Below are positions 54,980 through 62,919 of a stretch of DNA of 64,000 bases, piece after piece. The notes beneath the pieces are model-generated. The model ran no database searches. It was not told the origin of the DNA and saw only the letters and a program-made list of their open reading frames with translations. Both the position numbers and the translations under genes were made by a program. Where the stretch lies: the NCBI GenBank assembly GCA_050304615.1, contig JBNLDW010000010.1, positions 1-64,000 of the forward strand. The letters are read 5' to 3'. The first letter of the stretch is position 1. Each line of letters starts with the position of its first letter. Origin of the DNA: CBFDBF01 sp050304615. Its GTDB lineage: Bacteria; Pseudomonadota; Gammaproteobacteria; Chromatiales; Chromatiaceae.

Positions 54980-55519
54980 TCAAAAGAGTAAAAATTTAAA
55001 GCCGATTGCGGTCAGTATTACGCCGCCTAATAACTCTGCTTTACTCTCCAGCCAGATTCCACTTTCGGCACCTACAAGCACCCCCACCCAACTAAAGATG
55101 AACGTTGTTACTCCAATTATGCCACTAGCAAAGAAAGGATTAACTTCAAGTAGAGTAAGAGTAAATCCTGCTGCCATTGCATCTATGCTTGTAGCGATGG
55201 CAAGCATTAGCATCACTTTGTGAGTAATCTGAGCAATATCTTCTTCTATTCCCTCAGTAACTGATTCATAAATCATTTTCCCTCCAATCAATACGAGAAG
55301 GGAAAATGCAATCCAATGTGCGTAACTTTCAACCCAACTGAAAACTCCCTTGCCACCAAAGTAACCAATAAGGGGCATTAAGGTTTGAAAAAGCCCGAAG
55401 TAGATACCGGCCTTCATGGCTAGCGCATTTGTCTTTTTAGCTTCTTTTGAGCCGAGTCCCACAGATACTGCAAAAGCATCCATGCTGAGTGCTATAGCCA
55501 GCACCAATACTTCAACCAT
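54980..55519 (-). CDS. mntP: Manganese efflux pump MntP
   Basis: 179 aa, full length. Six hydrophobic helices in two DUF204-type halves, with the conserved acidic motifs SMDAFAVSVGLGSK and TSIDAMAAGFTL. It exports Mn(II). The gene looks more AT-rich than its neighbours, and an attC site follows directly, so it appears to be a captured gene cassette. No yybP-ykoY manganese riboswitch is seen upstream; instead there is the module shared with the DUF3617 gene. Confidence 0.92.
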   Translation of the reverse strand: MVEVLVLAIALSMDAFAVSVGLGSKEAKKTNALAMKAGIYFGLFQTLMPLIGYFGGKGVFSWVESYAHWIAFSLLVLIGGKMIYESVTEGIEEDIAQITHKVMLMLAIATSIDAMAAGFTLTLLEVNPFFASGIIGVTTFIFSWVGVLVGAESGIWLESKAELLGGVILTAIGFKFLLF

Positions 55520-55569
55520 TCAATGCCCTCATGTTTATATTTACGGTTCATGGTTACTTACACATAGCA

Positions 55570-55691
55570 GCTAATTATACGACACGCGCGAATATTGTAA
55601 TATACAGCGCCCGCAGTGATTCTCATTAAGATTATTCCGAGGATGGCTTACTTTGGAGGAGTAGAGAATCATGCCATCGTTTGTTCATTCC
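55570..55691 (-). promoter_or_regulatory. Upstream module A (mntP), homologous to the module at 58881-59011
   Basis: From 55592 to 55691 it aligns without gaps to 58913-59011, about 70% identity by eye, including the identical 16-mer CTCTACTCCTCCAAAG (minus strand, 55666-55651). It contains the palindrome ATATT-AC-AATAT followed by TATAAT (in CGTATAATTAG), a good -10, before mntP. Confidence 0.6.
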
Positions 55692-55699
55692 ATCCCTGG

Positions 55700-55946
55700 C
55701 GCTATGGAGCAGCCAGAAGCCACCACCACCCATACCTGAACTGTATGGCTCTACCACTGCAAGCACGGCGGCAACCGTGACCGCAGCATCGAAGGCGTTG
55801 CCACCTGCCTGCAATATCTTCATACCGGCCTGGGTGGCCTCGGGGTGGGCAGAAGCGATAGCGGTGGCCGAGGGTGTCGCCGCCTGGACGCTAACGTTAA
55901 TCCAGAGAAGTGCCACTACAACCAAATTTACATAGTCACGTAACAC
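55700..55946 (-). pseudogene. Gamma-glutamyltransferase 5' fragment
   Basis: About 82 residues match the N terminus of GGT: a signal peptide (VVVALLWINVSVQA), then ASAHPEATQAGMKILQAGG, NAFDAAVTVAAVLAVVEPYS and SGMGGGGFWLLH. Family members are ~570 aa and their catalytic Thr lies near residue 390, so the product cannot work. Similarity stops close to 55700, beside upstream module A; the open frame runs on to 55632 with unrelated residues. Confidence 0.8.
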
Positions 55947-56135
55947 CCTTGTATATCCTTGAAATCATTGACCGCAGTAGCTGCAACCATAACCAAAGGG
56001 TGGGGCAAAGCACAACATAACTGCCTAAAACACATCCACTTTTGCCACTTGTAGAGGTTATTCTGCCATCCAGGCAATATACCTGAATATTACCTATACT
56101 TAATCGACGGAGGTTTTTTATACCCATTCCAGACT

Positions 56136-57254
56136 ATGTTAGATTCGTGCCCACCCGAGTTTAAAACCCAGGCTCTTGATGACCTCACAATCCGGGCGCG
56201 TGGGGGTATTGTCATTTACCCGGCGGTATGGCTGATTTCTGCTGCTTGGTACGATATTGCCTCAATCAGCATGCTGTTTTTCTGGGTCAATAGCATAATC
56301 CTGGTGCTGTTGTCGCTTTTTCGCCTGTTCCACTACCGGCAGACCACAACCCTAACTGACCGCGACGTTGATTTTTTAACCACCACCCTAGAGCTGTTGA
56401 TATTGGCAAACGCACTGCACTGGGGGATACAGACTGCCTGGATACTCATGCACACCGAGTACGCACCACTACACTACCCTGCGATAATCCTTGTTGCAGC
56501 ATTTGCCCTGGGGGGCACCGTGACTCTAAGTGTCTCCCGCAAGGTACGCATTTTCTTTCCGATGTTCATATATGTCCCGTCGATCATCACCATGGCATTT
56601 ACACAATACAATCAAGAGTACGTTTTATTAGCGATTCTGGCTCTGTTTTCGCTTGTATATATTATGGATGCTGCACGGCTTATAAGTCATGATTACTGGG
56701 AAGCGATCCACAATCACCAAGTAGCGGATGAGCGCACAAAACAACTGGAGCAACTCAGCAATACCGACCCACTAACTCAATTGAGAAACAGACTGTATTT
56801 CAATAAACGCTATCGCGAAGAGTGGAAGCGCTGTAACCGCTTGGGAATCCAGCTTTGTGTATTGATGATCGACCTCGATAATTTTAAACAGATAAACGAT
56901 ACCCATGGACATTTGTTTGGTGATAAATGCCTGCGCGAAACAGCCACGGTATTACAACATGTGGTTTCCCGTGAGAACGATGTAATCGCGCGCTATGGTG
57001 GGGAGGAATTCATAGTACTGCTACCGGGTACTGTCTTGACAGATGCTGAAAAGGTCGCCGAAAAGCTGGTTAGGGCAATAGAAAACCTGGAAGTAAATAA
57101 CAGCCATGAAGCAGTTGCAATGACCTGTTCCATCGGCATTTCATGTGTTATACCAGATCATAAAAGCAGTGGGGATTTACTGTTGCACGCTGCTGATGAT
57201 GCTCTTTATACGGCCAAGGCCAATGGGCGTAACCAGTGGGTGACGGCTAGTTAG
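56136..57254 (+). CDS. Membrane-bound diguanylate cyclase (GGDEF)
   Basis: 372 aa. About six membrane helices (~25-190), a short coiled link, then a GGDEF domain (~205-370). The active-site motif is GGEEF at 288-292, with LDNFKQINDTHGHLFGD upstream and an inhibitory RxxD site (REND, 279-282) five residues before it, so product inhibition is expected. It makes cyclic di-GMP; MshE-type ATPases bind this messenger. It converges with the DUF3617 gene. Confidence 0.92.
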   Translation: MLDSCPPEFKTQALDDLTIRARGGIVIYPAVWLISAAWYDIASISMLFFWVNSIILVLLSLFRLFHYRQTTTLTDRDVDFLTTTLELLILANALHWGIQTAWILMHTEYAPLHYPAIILVAAFALGGTVTLSVSRKVRIFFPMFIYVPSIITMAFTQYNQEYVLLAILALFSLVYIMDAARLISHDYWEAIHNHQVADERTKQLEQLSNTDPLTQLRNRLYFNKRYREEWKRCNRLGIQLCVLMIDLDNFKQINDTHGHLFGDKCLRETATVLQHVVSRENDVIARYGGEEFIVLLPGTVLTDAEKVAEKLVRAIENLEVNNSHEAVAMTCSIGISCVIPDHKSSGDLLLHAADDALYTAKANGRNQWVTAS

Positions 57255-57285
57255 GGCAATAGGCGTTTCTTGTCTTGCAATTACG

Positions 57286-58815
57286 CTATTCAAAGCATTC
57301 AGGGAATAGATCTCTCAACGCATCTAGTATCTCTTGGTAGACCTCAACTGTTGCGCCATAGGCGTTGGCCTCCCATTCAGAGGCGATTCGAGCCTGGTCT
57401 TTACCGCTCGTGGTACAGTACTTCCTACGAGAATCATCGTCTGATTGAGCATCGCTTCGATGTCGCTTTTCGTGTGCCACTGTGCCCTGATCAATCCAAT
57501 CGCACAACGGAGGGTTGATCAACTTCTCACCATAGATGTTTTTAATCTCACATGCTGAATATTTATTAATTATTCCTCCTGTAGTGCATGGGTCATAATC
57601 CCCTGCAGTAATTGGCATATCATCAATATGGCTGAAATTGTTTGCCTCTGCCTGGTCTTCAATCATTGCATTTTTCACCAGTTGATCGAGATGATCAGCA
57701 TTTTTGGCTTGAGGCAGCAGCTCTTTATACAGCTCTGCGCGTTTTTGTGCCGCTTCCATATACAACTGCAGCATTTTTATATCTTCGCATGGGGCCTCTT
57801 CGATCGCAGTGATCTCCCAGCTTTTTGCGTATTCGAAGGAGCCAGACACATCTGGCCCAAGCTCTTTGGCTGTATGCGTTTGCTGCGACGTTGGGAAAGT
57901 TATCCTGCTGATTGTGCCGGGATAGTAGGTGGGATGCGGTTGGGTCATCGGAATTTGCGGACAGTCCATCTCTGCCCCAAGTCCCGCATCAGGATCCTGG
58001 TACTCGGTGATATCTAGTATGTAATTCCCCTTGCTGCACGAGGCAACTACCTCAAGTAATGCCTGACTTTGGCCACTTACATCACATCTTCCCGTATTGG
58101 TCTGTATGTGGCCGCTATTGGAGTATGGGATCCTGCACTGTCGTGGGTTATCTTCAGTGGTTCCGGTGCCGACGTGGCAAACCGCACCCATAGTGGTGTT
58201 CCCGTTGACCAGAAACTGATCGGTCGCGCGACCCGGGCTCCAGTTGAATGTGTGGGTCGGGCGTATGCGAAATCTGGCAGCGGCACAGGCATCCGCCTCA
58301 TCATCGGATTCATTATCTGCTCCTTCCTGGTCCTCACTCATAGTGATGGAGGTGTCATCAGTGGCAATCTCTGGCGGCGAATCGCTTGTGTCGCATTCTC
58401 CGATTCTTTTACCTGCTATCCTGGTAAGGACTGTCACCCCGCCGGAACTCGGCCCCATTTTGGTCTGGGTGGTACCCGCAAGGGAGTCGCCCTTATAGGT
58501 CATCTCGCCGAAGCTTTCGCTTTTCATGCCTTGCTGTTCACACTCCATTTTATATGTGATGGTGCTGCCCTCGGTCTGCATGTCCTTTAATACGCAGCCC
58601 TGGGAGCCGGAGGAGCTGCTGGGCAGCGGGTTTTGCTCGGTGATGCATTGGGTCATGGTGCGGGCTGGCATGCTACCAACCATTTCGGCTGGTACACCCT
58701 GCATCTCTACGCTGGTGGTGATTTCGAACTTGCCAGGGTTCAGGTCTATACACCATGCTGGCATAGCGATAATCAACATGAATATTAATGAAACAACAAA
58801 GCTTTGATTTCGCAT
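57286..58815 (-). CDS. Secreted DUF3617 protein with C-terminal HExxH putative protease
   Basis: 509 aa from ATG 58815, which has AGGAG upstream. A signal peptide ends near MPAWC. Residues ~22-150 look like DUF3617 (LNPGKFEITTSVEMQG, GCVLKDMQTEG, Cys pairs). An acidic Ser/Asp/Glu linker follows (~155-178), then a Cys-rich region of unknown fold (~180-345). The C-terminal part has HEKRH (448-452), a possible zinc site, and SEWEANAYGATVEVYQE ~30 residues later with candidate third ligand Glu482. I know of no described protein with this pairing. Zinc-protease activity is inference. Confidence 0.75.
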   Translation of the reverse strand: MRNQSFVVSLIFMLIIAMPAWCIDLNPGKFEITTSVEMQGVPAEMVGSMPARTMTQCITEQNPLPSSSSGSQGCVLKDMQTEGSTITYKMECEQQGMKSESFGEMTYKGDSLAGTTQTKMGPSSGGVTVLTRIAGKRIGECDTSDSPPEIATDDTSITMSEDQEGADNESDDEADACAAARFRIRPTHTFNWSPGRATDQFLVNGNTTMGAVCHVGTGTTEDNPRQCRIPYSNSGHIQTNTGRCDVSGQSQALLEVVASCSKGNYILDITEYQDPDAGLGAEMDCPQIPMTQPHPTYYPGTISRITFPTSQQTHTAKELGPDVSGSFEYAKSWEITAIEEAPCEDIKMLQLYMEAAQKRAELYKELLPQAKNADHLDQLVKNAMIEDQAEANNFSHIDDMPITAGDYDPCTTGGIINKYSACEIKNIYGEKLINPPLCDWIDQGTVAHEKRHRSDAQSDDDSRRKYCTTSGKDQARIASEWEANAYGATVEVYQEILDALRDLFPECFE

Positions 58816-59210
58816 CAGTTGGTACTCCTTTTTAACCGACTCCAAATATCCTACGCACCAATGGTGTTGCTATCACGTCATGCGCTGATATCGAAATATA
58901 CAACTTGTGCTGATATTGAGATATGTAACACCAGCAGTGCTTTGCATTCAGATTAGGCTAAGGATGGTCACCTTTGGAGGAGTAGAGCATCCCGCAATAG
59001 TTTGTATTACCTTACTTTTAGTGTAGATTAACAGACTATCTTTAATCACACCACATAGCACGGAATTGGCACAATCTCAGGGGCCTGTTAGATGACCGCA
59101 AAGACTGCAGCTCACAACGTAGGTAGAGCCGGTGATTTGCCTCAGGTATGCGATGCAATCTCTCACCTTGTAGTATACTATCCGCGCTAATTTACCAAGA
59201 GGGGCGTGGT
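58816..59210. other. Intergenic region before prfB: upstream module B, no gene
   Basis: This 395-bp gap carries the DUF3617 promoter region and module B at its left. From 59012 to 59210 I see no coding frame or RNA gene. TATACT at 59174-59179 could be a prfB -10, but no matching -35 was found. Confidence 0.5.
58881..59011 (-). promoter_or_regulatory. Upstream module B (DUF3617 gene), with two 24-bp repeat units
   Basis: Homologous to module A. Two units at 58881-58904 and 58906-58929 match in about 19 of 24 positions, each with an ATAT-N4-ATAT core; module A has one unit. The conserved 16-mer (58987-58972) lies 157 bp before this ATG versus 132 bp before mntP, a difference of exactly one 25-bp unit. 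Confidence 0.6.
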
Positions 59211-60309
59211 GTGCGGGATCTCAATCCAATTACCAATAAAATCGGTGAGCTTAAGGGGCGTAGTGACTCCCTGAGGGGGTATCTTTGACTATGCGGACAA
59301 GCGAGAACAGCTGACCGAGGTGCTGCGGGAGTTGGAAAATCCCGATATCTGGAATAACCCCGATCTAGCCCAGGAACTAGGCAGGAAACGCTCCGCCCTG
59401 GAGGGCGTAGTGACCACCCTGGATGAGTTGAGTGAGGGGTTGGAGGATGCCGCTGGGTTGCTGGAGATGGCGGTCGAAGAGGATGATGATGAGACCGCAG
59501 GTTCTGTAGTCACTGAACTGGATGGGTATGAAAAGCGCATCGCCGAGCTGGAGTTTCGCCGTATGTTTGGCGGTGAGATGGACAGCAATAACGCCTTTCT
59601 CGATATTCAGGCAGGCTCTGGCGGTACCGAGGCCCAGGACTGGGCGGAGATGCTGCTGCGTATGTATCTACGATGGGGTGAGGCCAACGGCTTTAAGAGC
59701 GAGTTGATGGAGGTCTCATCGGGTGAGGTAGCCGGGATAAAATCTGCCACCATCAAATTCAGCGGTGAGTACGCCTTTGGTTGGTTGCGTACCGAGACCG
59801 GTGTGCATCGGTTGGTGCGTAAGTCCCCATTTGATTCAGGCAATCGTCGTCACACATCTTTTGCCTCGGTATTCGTTTCACCCGAGATCGATGATACGGT
59901 GGATATAGAGATAAACCCGGCAGATGTGAGGACCGATACATACCGTGCATCTGGTGCTGGTGGTCAACACGTCAACAAGACCGACTCTGCAATTCGCCTT
60001 ACCCACGAGCCAACTGGAATCGTGGTGCAGTGCCAGAACGATCGCTCTCAGCACAAGAACCGAGACCAGGCGTGGAAGCAGCTCAAGGCCAAGATCTACG
60101 AACTGGAGATGCAGAAACGCAATGAGAGTGCCCAGGCGCTGGAAGATACCAAGGCGGATATCGGCTGGGGTAGCCAGATACGTTCTTATGTGTTGGATCA
60201 GTCGCGGATCAAGGATTTGCGCACCGGGATTGAGACCGGTAACACCCAGGCGGTACTGGATGGTGGCCTGGATATATTCATTGAAGCCAGTTTAAAGAGT
60301 GGGTTGTAG
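59211..60309 (+). CDS. prfB: Peptide chain release factor 2 (programmed +1 frameshift)
   Basis: 365 aa after frameshifting. The gene opens at GTG 59211 (AGAGGGG upstream), reads 25 codons to CTT at 59283-59285, meets in-frame TGA at 59286-59288, and continues after a +1 shift at GAC (59287). The slip site AGGGGGTATCTTTGAC, with its internal Shine-Dalgarno, is the same as in E. coli. Later motifs: SPF (tripeptide anticodon for UGA/UAA) in VRKSPFDSGNRRH, and GGQ in GAGGQHVNKTDS. RF2 level is autoregulated through this site. Confidence 0.97.
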
Positions 60310-60312
60310 CTT

Positions 60313-61833
60313 ATGAGCAAAGAAGAGCAACAAGACGAAAACAAACTGATCGCCCAGAGGCGTGAAAAATTGGCCCGTTTGCGGGAGCAGGGCGTTGCCT
60401 TTCCCAATGACTTTCGCCGTAGTGTGGTTGCGGGTGAGCTGCATGCCGAATATGGCGATAAGAGTGCAGAGGAGCTGGAGGAGCTAGGTGTCCGGGCCAG
60501 TGTAGCAGGGCGTTTGATGAGTCGCCGTATCATGGGCAAGGCGAGTTTCGCCCACATCCAGGATATGTCGGGGAGAATTCAGCTCTTTGTTCAGCGCGAT
60601 AGTCTGCCGGAGGGTTTCTATAACGAAGAGTTTAAAAAGCAGTGGGATCTGGGTGATATCATCGGTGCCGAGGGACAACTATTTAAGACCCAGACTGGTG
60701 AGCTGTCGCTAAGGGTTGACGGGCTACAGATGTTGACCAAGGCACTACGGCCGCTGCCGGTGGTGAAAGAGGCGGACGGTAAGGTGTTTGATGCTTTTGC
60801 CGATCAGGAGCAGTGTTACCGCCAGCGTTATCTTGATCTGATCGTGAATGAGTCCTCGCGCGAGACCTTCAGGATTCGTACCAAGGTGGTGCAGTTTATC
60901 CGTAACTACCTGAATGCACGTGAATATATGGAGGTAGAAACCCCCATGATGCATGCCATTCCAGGCGGTGCGGTGGCGCGTCCGTTTGCCACTAGGCATA
61001 ACGCCTTGGATATGGATCTGTTCCTGCGTATTGCTCCAGAACTATTCCTTAAGAGGTTGGTGGTGGGTGGCTTTGAACGGGTCTATGAGATCAATCGCAG
61101 CTTTCGTAACGAGGGGCTGTCAACCCGCCACAATCCCGAATTTACCATGTTGGAGTTTTATCAGGCCTACGCCGATTATAGTGACCTGATGGATCTGACC
61201 GAGGATATGTTACGCCAGATAACGACCGAGGTGCTCGGTAGTAGTGTGGTCAGCTATCAGGGCGAGAGCTATGATTTCGCAGAACCTTTTACCCGAATGA
61301 CGGTAAAGGAGTCTATCCTGAAGTTTAATCCTGATCTCAAAGAGGGTGAGCTGGATGATCTAGAGCAGGCGCGCGCTATTGCAGAGCGACTGGAGATCCC
61401 ACTTAAAGATTCGTATGGATTGGGTAAGGTACAGATCGAGATATTTGAGAAGACGGTAGAGCAGAGGTTGATGACTCCGACCTTTATTACCGCCTATCCC
61501 ACCGAGGTCTCACCTCTGGCACGGCGCAGTGACAGCGATCCATTTGTTACCGATCGCTTTGAATTCTTTGTCGGTGGACGCGAGATTGCCAATGGCTTCT
61601 CGGAGCTGAATGATGCAGAAGATCAGGCCGAACGCTTCCGCCGGCAGGTGGAAGAGAAAGAGGCAGGTGATGATGAGGCGATGCTGTTTGATGCCGATTA
61701 TGTGCGTGCCCTGGAACACGGTATGCCACCAACGGCGGGAGAGGGCATCGGGATTGATCGGCTGGTGATGTTGTTGACTGACTCGCCGTCCATTCGTGAT
61801 GTGTTGCTGTTTCCCCAGATGCGTCCGGAATAG
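60313..61833 (+). CDS. lysS: Lysyl-tRNA synthetase, class II
   Basis: 506 aa. N-terminal OB fold for the anticodon (~60-150), then the class II core with motif 1 near IPGGAVARPF, motif 2 ERVYEINRSFRNEG and motif 3 GEGIGIDRLVMLL. It lies 3 bp after prfB, the usual prfB-lysS operon. Confidence 0.97.
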   Translation: MSKEEQQDENKLIAQRREKLARLREQGVAFPNDFRRSVVAGELHAEYGDKSAEELEELGVRASVAGRLMSRRIMGKASFAHIQDMSGRIQLFVQRDSLPEGFYNEEFKKQWDLGDIIGAEGQLFKTQTGELSLRVDGLQMLTKALRPLPVVKEADGKVFDAFADQEQCYRQRYLDLIVNESSRETFRIRTKVVQFIRNYLNAREYMEVETPMMHAIPGGAVARPFATRHNALDMDLFLRIAPELFLKRLVVGGFERVYEINRSFRNEGLSTRHNPEFTMLEFYQAYADYSDLMDLTEDMLRQITTEVLGSSVVSYQGESYDFAEPFTRMTVKESILKFNPDLKEGELDDLEQARAIAERLEIPLKDSYGLGKVQIEIFEKTVEQRLMTPTFITAYPTEVSPLARRSDSDPFVTDRFEFFVGGREIANGFSELNDAEDQAERFRRQVEEKEAGDDEAMLFDADYVRALEHGMPPTAGEGIGIDRLVMLLTDSPSIRDVLLFPQMRPE

Positions 61834-61834
61834 G

Positions 61835-62818
61835 GTGGTGGGTACTGCCATCAAGGCCCTGGCTGGGGTGTTACTGATTGCAGTGCTCAGTGGCTGCATA
61901 TCGATACCTCAGCGCGAGCGTCCTGATGTAATCATTGAAGACGCCCATGCTGGGGGCAGTGCCCTTGCGATAAGCCCAAACTCAAAGATTCTCGCCTCTG
62001 GTGGCCTGAGTGGCTGGTTACGGCTGTGGCGTCTGGATGGCGGTCTTGCACTGGCCCGCTGGCGCGGTCATAAGGGAGAGGTAAATGGGATCCACTTTAT
62101 CCGTGGTGGCCAGCGTCTTATCAGCGCCGGTTATGATGGCACGATTACTGAGTGGGACCTCGAAGGGCGGCTGAAAAGAGAGTGGAAGACCCCATCATCG
62201 ATACGCCACATGGTGGCCGATGAAAAGGCGAATATGGTGCTGACCGGCCACAATGATGGCCGGGTTCGTCTATGGAGACTATCTACCAGTGAGCTGCTCC
62301 ATACATGGCATATCAACGATGAACTCGTAGTGGCGGTCGCCATGGATGCTGCCCGTGGCAGGTTTGCTGCTTCCGGCTCTGATGGGGGGATGGCCTACTG
62401 GACGATTGGCACGAAGCCGCGCTATTTTGACCAATCCCGCAACAGCTCTGCCACCCTGGAGTTCTCACCCGACGGGCGTTATCTCTATGGTGCCGGTTGG
62501 TTTTCCCTCTACCGCTGGAGGTTGGACAGTGGGGTACTGCAGAATATAAAGACAGAACATCTCGGCCGGATCAACAGTATAGCCTTTATGCCAGATGGCA
62601 AGCGTCTGGCCACCATCAGCCGACAGACAGATAGCTCAGTGCTGATCATGGATGGGACAACTGGTGAGGCAGTGAGGCGTTTTCAGAAGCATGATCTATG
62701 CGGAGCGGTGGTTACGGTCTCCCGGGATGGGCGCTACATGGCCACTACCAGTGATGATGACAGCGTACGTATATGGGATCTGAATAGAGCGACTCTGGCT
62801 ACAAAAAAAGAACAATAA
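61835..62818 (+). CDS. WD40-repeat lipoprotein
   Basis: 327 aa from GTG 61835 (GTG 61838 also possible), one base after lysS. The signal peptide ends in a lipobox LSGC with Cys21, so a lipoprotein is expected. About seven WD40-like blades follow (ASGGLSGWLRLWRL, SAGYDGTITEWDL, ATTSDDDSVRIWDL), forming a beta-propeller. Probably a periplasmic binding or scaffold protein; no partner is known. Ser2-type sorting is unclear because residue +2 is Ile. Confidence 0.85.
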   Translation: MVGTAIKALAGVLLIAVLSGCISIPQRERPDVIIEDAHAGGSALAISPNSKILASGGLSGWLRLWRLDGGLALARWRGHKGEVNGIHFIRGGQRLISAGYDGTITEWDLEGRLKREWKTPSSIRHMVADEKANMVLTGHNDGRVRLWRLSTSELLHTWHINDELVVAVAMDAARGRFAASGSDGGMAYWTIGTKPRYFDQSRNSSATLEFSPDGRYLYGAGWFSLYRWRLDSGVLQNIKTEHLGRINSIAFMPDGKRLATISRQTDSSVLIMDGTTGEAVRRFQKHDLCGAVVTVSRDGRYMATTSDDDSVRIWDLNRATLATKKEQ

Positions 62819-62919
62819 CCGCATTTCCAATGTAGTTTCTGGTTAATATTTAGAGGCCTCCTGTGCCCCTATTTGGTATCATTTACAGATTGGCATTTTT
62901 TAGGCGACAAGGGTGAGAG

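Noticed and set aside
55615..55635. Fur box upstream of mntP (TGATTCTCATTA)
   Set aside because: Half-site similarity only; the second half and spacing do not fit, and the homologous module B does not keep it.
55520..55691. yybP-ykoY manganese riboswitch before mntP
   Set aside because: The conserved GGGGAGTAG and GCGCACC elements are not present on the mntP strand. GGAGGAGTAG occurs only on the opposite strand and also before the DUF3617 gene.
59087..59093. GTTAGAT before prfB as a second attC end
   Set aside because: The core fits GTTRRRY, but no inner arms or matching RYYYAAC partner were found within ~130 bp on either side.
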